This document shows positions 8,224-12,961 of a DNA stretch of 12,961 nt, piece after piece. Numbering within the stretch: the stretch's first letter is position 1; every line of letters begins with the position of its first letter. The notes beneath the pieces were generated by a model. That model had not been told where the DNA came from, made no database searches, and worked only from the letters and a program-made list of their open reading frames with translations. A program made the position numbers and the translations under genes. This DNA comes from Proteobacteria bacterium UBA652. GTDB lineage: Bacteria > Pseudomonadota > Gammaproteobacteria > Nitrosococcales > Methylophagaceae. Where the stretch lies: contig DBOG01000024.1 of NCBI GenBank assembly GCA_002299915.1, positions 535-13,495 on the forward strand. Reading direction: 5' to 3'.

Positions 8224-8277
8224 GACTCCTTATCTTTGATCAATCTTGGTATAGAGATTACAAAAGGAATAATGTAA

Positions 8278-10674
8278 ATGAAAAAACACCTACTTCTATT
8301 TGTCAGCCTTTTTGGGCTTTCAACGCTAAATTATGCAGGAATTAAGGGTGATATTAATAACAATGGTAGTGTCGATATTCAGGATGTTATTGAGCTAATT
8401 AATATTGTTCTTAGTGGTGATGGAGTGGAAGCTACGGAAGCAGACTGCAACGCTGACGGTGTTATTAATATTAGCGATGTTATCTGTGTGATTAACGTTG
8501 TTCTTGGTGGCGAGGCCTATGGTCAAGCAGGTACACATACCATAGCGCCGCCATACCAAGAGCCAACAGAATTCGCCACTATCTATTACCCAACAGATGC
8601 CAGTGCCGCCAATAAAGTGCCAGTGGTGTTTCTAGCACCAGGATTTGGAGGCGTGGATCCAAATCAATACGATACACTTCTACGTTTTATTGCCAGTCAT
8701 GGTTTTGCAGCCATTTTTATTGGAGACAACAATAAATTTGATTTCTCTTCAACCGATATGATTGCTGATGCCATTGCGATGGTCACTGCTAAATCTGATA
8801 TTTTGGACACCACTCGCATTGGTGTGTTTGGGCACTCTAGCGGCGGCGGATATGCGTTTAACATATTGGACAAACTCAGTGATGTACAAGGCTGGGGTAC
8901 AAATGGACGTTTTATCTTTATCTCTGAAGGCTGGTTTGCCTTTGATATGATGCAAATCGATATGCGGACGTTGCCAAGCAACACTAATGTGATCATGCAA
9001 GAATATGCTCCTGAGGAAGGAACAGATGCGCGTATTGTACTAACAGAATATTATTTATTAGAATCCATTGCGGATGATAAAAAGGATTTCCAAGTAGATA
9101 TTACTGGCAACCACGGATACCCTTATGGCGATGGTGGCACTCAAGCCGATTATGACGGTTTGAGTATTATCCTAGAACCGCTTGATGCACTGATGCAATA
9201 CACTTTTGTTGATTCAAATAATCAAGTCGCCCATGATGCTGCCCTAGAATTAGGCAATGATGATCCGTATGCGGATGGCGCGGGCATTCAAGGTGTGTTC
9301 CCTCGAGGCGATGCTCAAATAGCCTATCCTTGTAATGGCTATAACTTCACCGTTGAAGATATAGATTATTGTGATATCAAAGGCTATCCTTATGCCTCAC
9401 AATTTGATTCTATTGCAAGCAATAACACCACTATTCAACCAACTCTTGGTGGTGCACCATCACCAGATGTTGAATTTGGTACAACCATCACCCGCATGAC
9501 CAAGCGAGAAGACCAGCTTGACCATTACCAAAACAATCCTTGGCCAGGTGGCTCGCGCGGCAATCATCACCCTTATCCCAAAACCCAAGCATGGAATGCG
9601 GACATGACGATGATACGTTTGAATTATCGTATCTATGATGCCAATACCTTGCAAGAAATATCGCTCACAACTGGCAACACATGGCCGCTGACCTCCGACA
9701 CATGGAATACGCGTGATTTATATTATATCAATGGCGCCCTAAATGAGCGGAAATGGTCAACCATTGATCCAAATGTATTTTATGGTGTGAAATTAACGTG
9801 GGATAAAAAAGGACAATATTATAAGGGCACGATTGATCGAGCGGCACAAACCATTACCTATGATTTAATCCACAGCTTTGGTGTTGCCAATACTGCCGAT
9901 ACCTATCAAACATTCTCTATAGGCAATGGAGAAGGCAATATTTCTTATGATGATAATAGTGTTGTGTTTACAGCTCGAAAAACAGGTGAAGATTACCTCA
10001 CCGCTATCGTTTATGATAAACAAGCCAATACATCCGTAATAAAAGATTTTGATGGTAATAATGGAAATGCTTTAATCGAGTGGGGGCAAGGTTTTGACTG
10101 GATGAGCATATCAGCGCTGGCTAACCACATCATTATTAGCACAAGTGGCAATCTGGAGCTTTATGACATGAATTTAAATCATGTTGGACAACTCAGCGAC
10201 GAAGCCACCCATGGCGATATGGGTATCGCGCAAAATGGCGAAGAAGTTTTTGTCAGCTTTAAATTTACTGCCCCGCAGGGCATTATGGCACATAGGCTGC
10301 AAAAATTTGTTGATGAAGTTAACGATCCCGCTCCAGATGTAGTCGACAATTATCACCACCGACTATTGCCTAGTAAATACAATGGCGGGCATGCCTCCTG
10401 TCGAAACTACCAGCGTCCAGGGTGGTGTTATATAAGTACAGTAGCAGAGGGGCATCGTGAGGTGGCTGCACTGAGAATTAATTTTGGCGATCATAGCCTC
10501 AATGTGGTTAACCGTTTTGCACAAACGCATACATTCACCCAAGCAAATGGTTCATCAATGGGGTCGCTTGGAAGTGTTAGCCCGGATGGTAAAAGGGTGC
10601 TGTTTTTCACCAACTGGGAAGATGGAAATTTAGATTACTACGACAGCGATACCTATCAGGCAGCCATGCCTTAG
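8278..10674 (+). CDS. Secreted dockerin / alpha-beta hydrolase / propeller-like multidomain protein
   Basis: The 798-residue product has a Sec signal peptide (cleavage likely after LNYA, residue 20). Residues 24-78 are a type I dockerin with two calcium-loop repeats: Asp25, Asn27, Asn29, Asp36 and Asp56, Asn58, Asp60, Asp67, each followed by a hydrophobic helix ending in VL(S/G)G. Residues about 85-310 look like an alpha/beta hydrolase of the dienelactone-hydrolase/esterase kind, with FLAPGFGG (oxyanion region), the nucleophile elbow GHSSG (Ser187) and a possible catalytic His279 in GNHGYPYG; the acid residue is not certain. Residues about 400-798 look like a beta-propeller, with PYPKTQAWNAD near 433 and SPDGKRVLFF near 768, loosely recalling oligogalacturonate-lyase-like folds. 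Six cysteines form three closely spaced pairs. AAGGA lies nine bases before the ATG. Its base and codon use look more AT-rich than the neighbours, hinting at transfer. Substrate unknown; an esterase on polysaccharide or polymer is a guess. Confidence 0.85.
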   Translation: MKKHLLLFVSLFGLSTLNYAGIKGDINNNGSVDIQDVIELINIVLSGDGVEATEADCNADGVINISDVICVINVVLGGEAYGQAGTHTIAPPYQEPTEFATIYYPTDASAANKVPVVFLAPGFGGVDPNQYDTLLRFIASHGFAAIFIGDNNKFDFSSTDMIADAIAMVTAKSDILDTTRIGVFGHSSGGGYAFNILDKLSDVQGWGTNGRFIFISEGWFAFDMMQIDMRTLPSNTNVIMQEYAPEEGTDARIVLTEYYLLESIADDKKDFQVDITGNHGYPYGDGGTQADYDGLSIILEPLDALMQYTFVDSNNQVAHDAALELGNDDPYADGAGIQGVFPRGDAQIAYPCNGYNFTVEDIDYCDIKGYPYASQFDSIASNNTTIQPTLGGAPSPDVEFGTTITRMTKREDQLDHYQNNPWPGGSRGNHHPYPKTQAWNADMTMIRLNYRIYDANTLQEISLTTGNTWPLTSDTWNTRDLYYINGALNERKWSTIDPNVFYGVKLTWDKKGQYYKGTIDRAAQTITYDLIHSFGVANTADTYQTFSIGNGEGNISYDDNSVVFTARKTGEDYLTAIVYDKQANTSVIKDFDGNNGNALIEWGQGFDWMSISALANHIIISTSGNLELYDMNLNHVGQLSDEATHGDMGIAQNGEEVFVSFKFTAPQGIMAHRLQKFVDEVNDPAPDVVDNYHHRLLPSKYNGGHASCRNYQRPGWCYISTVAEGHREVAALRINFGDHSLNVVNRFAQTHTFTQANGSSMGSLGSVSPDGKRVLFFTNWEDGNLDYYDSDTYQAAMP
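8347..8511 (+). repeat. Two calcium-loop repeats of the dockerin domain
   Basis: The two units start at codons 24 and 55 of the secreted protein, 31 codons apart. They still resemble each other in DNA: both contain GATGTTAT at the loop exit and GTTCTT(A/G)GTGG at the helix end. This suggests internal duplication, as in dockerins generally. Confidence 0.75.
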
Positions 10675-10677
10675 AGT

Positions 10678-11403
10678 TTAGAATGATTGCTGTATTTGAC
10701 GAACACGCTTAATATCAAGCGCGCCCGTTCTTGTTTGGGCTTGGCATAGCGCGCTACGAAAGCCAAGATAATCGGCGCCCAGTGGCTTTAACTTCTCGAT
10801 GTCTTCGATTCGTAAGGCGCCCGCTAACCCACAGATAAGGGTGTTAGCGTGGGCATCAAGGATGAATTGAGTTAGCTTGTTGGTATCCCAATGATCGAGT
10901 AGGCCTCGACCATTTTTGATTGCCGTATCCACCATCGCACCGTGAAAGCCTGCTTGTTTTAGACAGGCTAAATCAAAGCCCACAGGGTAACCATCAGCAA
11001 ATAACACGCCGATAACAGGTATTTCTAATGTTTGGATGATCGGTGTTAAATCAATCAAGCATTGTTTTAAAGGGGACGCTACCCTTTGTTCGTGTTCATA
11101 AAGGGTAGCGTCCCCTTTAAATAGGCCTATTTTGAGATAATCTACGCCTGTTGCCGCCATTGCATGCAGTTTGGGGATGATGATGTCGGCTTGCATCGGC
11201 AAATCACCAATGGTGGCGCTGATTTGGCTGGGTAAATTATGGTGCTTCACCCATGCAACGATCTCTGCTGCTGCTTTTGTTTCTAGCGCGCCTAATGCCC
11301 CGTTAGCGGGGTTTTTAAGATCAATCAGCGTAGGTGGGCAGTCGATAAGGGTTTTTGCTTCTGACAGCGATTTTACGCTGGCGAGCCATTGGGTGGTGGC
11401 CAT
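10678..11403 (-). CDS. mfnB: (5-formylfuran-3-yl)methyl phosphate synthase-like (MfnB, DUF556) with inserted palindrome
   Basis: MfnB condenses two glyceraldehyde-3-phosphate molecules into the furan precursor of methanofuran; bacterial homologues occur in methylotroph one-carbon cofactor clusters. The 241-residue product keeps the TIM-barrel catalytic residues recalled from the Methanocaldococcus enzyme: Lys30 in IDLKNP, Lys91 in GVDYLKIGL, and Asp159 and Lys163 in VDTAIKNG; SATIGD and GLAGALR also fit. Residues 95-113 are encoded by a perfect inverted repeat (see the repeat entry). The ATG at 11403 aligns best with the archaeal N terminus; the ATG at 11430 would add nine residues and lies in a repeat-like sequence. 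Neither has a strong Shine-Dalgarno. Its stop is three bases from the stop of the convergent dockerin gene. Downstream of DUF447 across 213 bases, probably the same transcript. Confidence 0.88.
   Translation of the reverse strand: MATTQWLASVKSLSEAKTLIDCPPTLIDLKNPANGALGALETKAAAEIVAWVKHHNLPSQISATIGDLPMQADIIIPKLHAMAATGVDYLKIGLFKGDATLYEHEQRVASPLKQCLIDLTPIIQTLEIPVIGVLFADGYPVGFDLACLKQAGFHGAMVDTAIKNGRGLLDHWDTNKLTQFILDAHANTLICGLAGALRIEDIEKLKPLGADYLGFRSALCQAQTRTGALDIKRVRQIQQSF
11066..11121. repeat. Perfect 22-bp inverted repeat inside mfnB (REP-like palindromic element)
   Basis: The arms at 11066-11087 and 11100-11121 are exact reverse complements, built around GGGGACGCTACCC and GGGTAGCGTCCCC, with a 12-base loop at 11088-11099. 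The GGTAG start of the core recalls REP sequences moved by REP-associated tyrosine transposases; no such transposase gene is in this window. It is translated in frame as residues 95-113 of MfnB. In mRNA it would form a very stable hairpin. Confidence 0.93.
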
Positions 11404-11424
11404 GCTTTTCTGTTGGCGAGAACT

Positions 11425-11439
11425 TGTCATTGCGGCCGC
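11425..11439 (+). repeat. Possible degenerate end of the same palindromic repeat family
   Basis: Thirteen of 15 bases match the left end of the 74-base repeat at 11498 (TGTCATTGCGGCCGC against TGTCATTCCGACCGC), 73 bases away in the same orientation. I see no matching right end, so it may be a remnant or chance. The upstream in-frame ATG of mfnB lies inside it. Confidence 0.35.
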
Positions 11440-11497
11440 TCTATGCAGCCATGCACCGCAGCATTTGTGCTCCTGTACATCACCACCTTTTTAAGCT

Positions 11498-11571
11498 TGT
11501 CATTCCGACCGCAGTGGAGGAATCTTGATGTTATGCAGAGCTTAAGATCTCTCCCTATGGTCGAGATGACA
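11498..11571. repeat. 74-base imperfect palindromic dispersed repeat
   Basis: The ends TGTCATTCCGACC and GGTCGAGATGACA are inverted copies with two mismatches, and the pairing continues inward through about 28 bases per arm (11498-11526 with 11544-11571), leaving a loop of about 17 bases. This resembles the small TGTCATTCCGACCG-type palindromes dispersed in intergenic regions of many bacterial genomes. It sits in the 213-base gap between the DUF447 gene and mfnB and may act as an RNA stem-loop between them. The rest of that gap shows no other gene. Confidence 0.75.
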
Positions 11572-11616
11572 GTATGTAGTGGGCCGTCTGGATGGCATTC
11601 TGGGAGATCGGGAAGT

Positions 11617-12195
11617 TCAATCAAGTGCAATACCTGCAACTTTGATTGTCTCCATCAGCCAGCCCCAGGCTGCTAGCTCTCTTTCGCCAGCGGTTTTCTC
11701 AATGGCGATCTGGAGATAGGCAATTTCTTGTTGTATTTTTTCGGGTGGGAGCATGTTCAAGCGGCTGGTGAGCACGGCGGCTTCAATCACAGCGCTTTGG
11801 GCGCGGTTAAATCCTCGGAAGGGCGCATGGGTTGCATTATGCACAATTTTGCAGTGGAATTGGGTGCGGGGATCGCCATCAATAAATTCAGCAACTTGTA
11901 ACTCGCTATGGGAGAGGGCTTGGGCAAGATAACCGCCGTTTATTTTATCGCAATCATGGCTTTCCCAGTCGCGATGACCGGTGAGTGCGCCGGCGAAAAC
12001 ACGCACATCATCGGTGTAGTTAATAGTGCATTGGCGGTGGCGTTTTAGGTTTTCATAGGTGGCGGAGGGCTTGAAGGGTTGAATTAAAATGTGAGCGCCC
12101 ACTTCTTCTGTTCCCATGGGTGCGTAATGCATGTTTCCATTTTCATTTAGCGTGCCGATGATGACTTCATGAATTTTACTATTCAGCTGTGCCAC
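11617..12195 (-). CDS. DUF447 family protein (FMN-binding split-barrel type)
   Basis: A protein of 192 residues in the DUF447 family, which is found in archaea and in tetrahydromethanopterin-using bacteria. Family signs are the N-terminal IHEVIIGTLNENGNMHYAPMG, then an INYTDDVRVFAGALTGH segment and a C-terminal helical pair. The fold is thought to be a flavin-reductase-like split barrel; the reaction in the pathway is unclear to me. I chose a GTG start at 12195 because AAGGAT lies seven bases upstream and homology begins right there; the longer open frame up to 12402 overlaps the neighbouring gene and looks unlike protein. The start overlaps the DUF6513 gene by 17 bases, which implies translational coupling. 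Probably cytoplasmic and part of one-carbon cofactor synthesis. Confidence 0.85.
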   Translation of the reverse strand: MAQLNSKIHEVIIGTLNENGNMHYAPMGTEEVGAHILIQPFKPSATYENLKRHRQCTINYTDDVRVFAGALTGHRDWESHDCDKINGGYLAQALSHSELQVAEFIDGDPRTQFHCKIVHNATHAPFRGFNRAQSAVIEAAVLTSRLNMLPPEKIQQEIAYLQIAIEKTAGERELAAWGWLMETIKVAGIALD

Positions 12196-12961
12196 AGGTG
12201 CGATCCTTTTTATTGTTACGATCTTTAGGGCTATCAAAGGTGGTGCCGGCTTGTTTTTGCGTTGTGAGATCCTCGGTTTCATTTTCGGGCGTAGCACAGC
12301 CCCAAGTGAGCGGTTCATCTTGGGTATAGCGTTTTCCCAGTTGCCAAGCAATTTCAGCGCGACCAAGCTCGACGCCAAGATAAAAAGCATGGCCAGTATC
12401 ATCCGCTTTCAAATCAAGCTTGGGATAAAATTCGAAGGGATCGGTGTGCTGGTGGATCCCTTCGCGATTGAATAAATGAATGCCATCCTCACTCAACTTG
12501 ATCCGGTAGCTGGGATCTTTAATTTGGCTGGCAAGCTCACTGATATCGTCGGCGGAGTCGGGGAAGGGTCGGCGTTCATGCAGCGACAGCAGGGCATCGC
12601 TATAATCTCGTGGTAGGGCATCATCTTGTTTGGCGGCAAACATCATCCGGCGCGCCTTATCGGCTTCGGTGATCGCGCGGCGGGCATGTGGGCTGACTTC
12701 GGTGGCGAGTACATTGCCAATATTCAGCTCAGAAATAATACCAAACAGCATGGCGTTAATGCCGTTGGTATCGGCATCGGTGAGTTCGGTGAGATTGCCG
12801 ATCCCCATCATGATATTGGCCTCTGGATGACGCTCACGTAGCGTGTGATAACGCACGATCGAATTGGTTAGCCCAAAGTGAATCGGTTCGATAATGGGAT
12901 CGGCGATCCAGAGTTTACCTTGTTTTTCCATTATTGCCATCGCGCGCTCTAGTGAGGCGAG
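12179..12961 (-). CDS. DUF6513 dihydropteroate-synthase-like protein, 5' end outside window
   Basis: The C-terminal 260 residues of a protein whose frame is open to the right edge, so the true start lies beyond it. The sequence shows the dihydropteroate-synthase-like barrel signature of this family: IADPIIEPIHFGLTNSIVRY, then MMGIGNLTELTDADTNGINAMLFG, and LATEVSPHARRAITEADKARRM, followed by SRIKD-like SQIKDPSYRIKL and a DPFEFYPKLDLK region. Family members are about 450-500 residues. They belong to the tetrahydromethanopterin cofactor gene clusters of methylotrophs, where a pterin-related condensation is presumed. The last 30 residues are a polar, lysine-rich tail that overlaps the start of the DUF447 gene. 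An internal ATG at 12940 is not the start, since homology-like sequence continues upstream. Confidence 0.87.
   Translation of the reverse strand, partial: LASLERAMAIMEKQGKLWIADPIIEPIHFGLTNSIVRYHTLRERHPEANIMMGIGNLTELTDADTNGINAMLFGIISELNIGNVLATEVSPHARRAITEADKARRMMFAAKQDDALPRDYSDALLSLHERRPFPDSADDISELASQIKDPSYRIKLSEDGIHLFNREGIHQHTDPFEFYPKLDLKADDTGHAFYLGVELGRAEIAWQLGKRYTQDEPLTWGCATPENETEDLTTQKQAGTTFDSPKDRNNKKDRTCGTAE
12203..12208 (-). promoter_or_regulatory. Ribosome binding site deciding the GTG start of the DUF447 gene
   Basis: On the minus strand AAGGAT precedes GTG at 12195 by seven bases, inside the last codons of the DUF6513 gene. No ATG with a comparable site occurs near the start of the conserved sequence. 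Confidence 0.65.

Noticed and set aside
11389..11676. A plus-strand open frame across the mfnB-DUF447 gap
   Set aside because: It runs through the palindromic repeat and the ends of two opposite-strand genes; no recognisable protein features.
12196..12402. A longer open frame upstream of the DUF447 GTG start, with an ATG at 12402
   Set aside because: It overlaps the well-supported DUF6513 frame, its translation lacks family resemblance, and a good ribosome binding site fits the GTG at 12195.
1..12961. tRNA, rRNA, CRISPR array, transposase or phage genes
   Set aside because: I saw no cloverleaf-like or rRNA segments, no regularly spaced direct repeats, and no transposase or phage protein signatures.

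Overview
The window reads as chromosomal DNA of a gammaproteobacterium, probably one with a one-carbon (methylotrophic) metabolism. Two blocks point to this. The order rhodanese-grxC-secB-gpsA, divergent from gpmI-envC, is the arrangement I know from E. coli (yibN-grxC-secB-gpsA opposite gpmM-envC). At the right edge lie three genes (DUF6513 dihydropteroate-synthase-like, DUF447, and an MfnB-type synthase) whose relatives sit in the tetrahydromethanopterin/methanofuran cofactor clusters of methylotrophic proteobacteria and archaea. The species cannot be named from this sequence.

Layout, left to right. 48-764 (minus): a six-helix DUF2238/YjdF membrane protein. 812-837: a hairpin terminator for the minus-strand operon to its right. 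855-3984 (minus): a tight five-gene run transcribed in the order membrane rhodanese, glutaredoxin 3 (grxC), SecB chaperone, glycerol-3-phosphate dehydrogenase (gpsA), and an unrecognised coiled-coil lipoprotein in the place where E. coli has cysE. 3985-4074: an AT-rich divergent promoter region. 4075-8186 (plus): gpmI, envC and ctpA, with overlapping or nearly touching ends; they link central glycolysis to envelope and division functions.

8194-10674 (plus): a separate transcription unit with its own sigma70-type promoter. It encodes an unusual secreted protein of 798 residues: signal peptide, an N-terminal type I dockerin with both calcium loops intact, an alpha/beta hydrolase with a GHSSG nucleophile elbow, and a long C-terminal region that looks like a beta-propeller. 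This is the most unusual gene in the window.

10678-12961 (minus): the cofactor genes. The DUF6513 gene runs off the right edge, overlaps the GTG start of the DUF447 gene by 17 bases, and is followed by an intergenic stretch that carries a 74-base imperfect palindromic repeat, then mfnB. The mfnB coding sequence contains a perfect 22-base inverted repeat around a 12-base loop, read through in frame and adding or replacing about 19 residues in a loop of the barrel enzyme. This looks like a small palindromic element inserted into a catalytic gene without breaking it, and is the best candidate for something undescribed.
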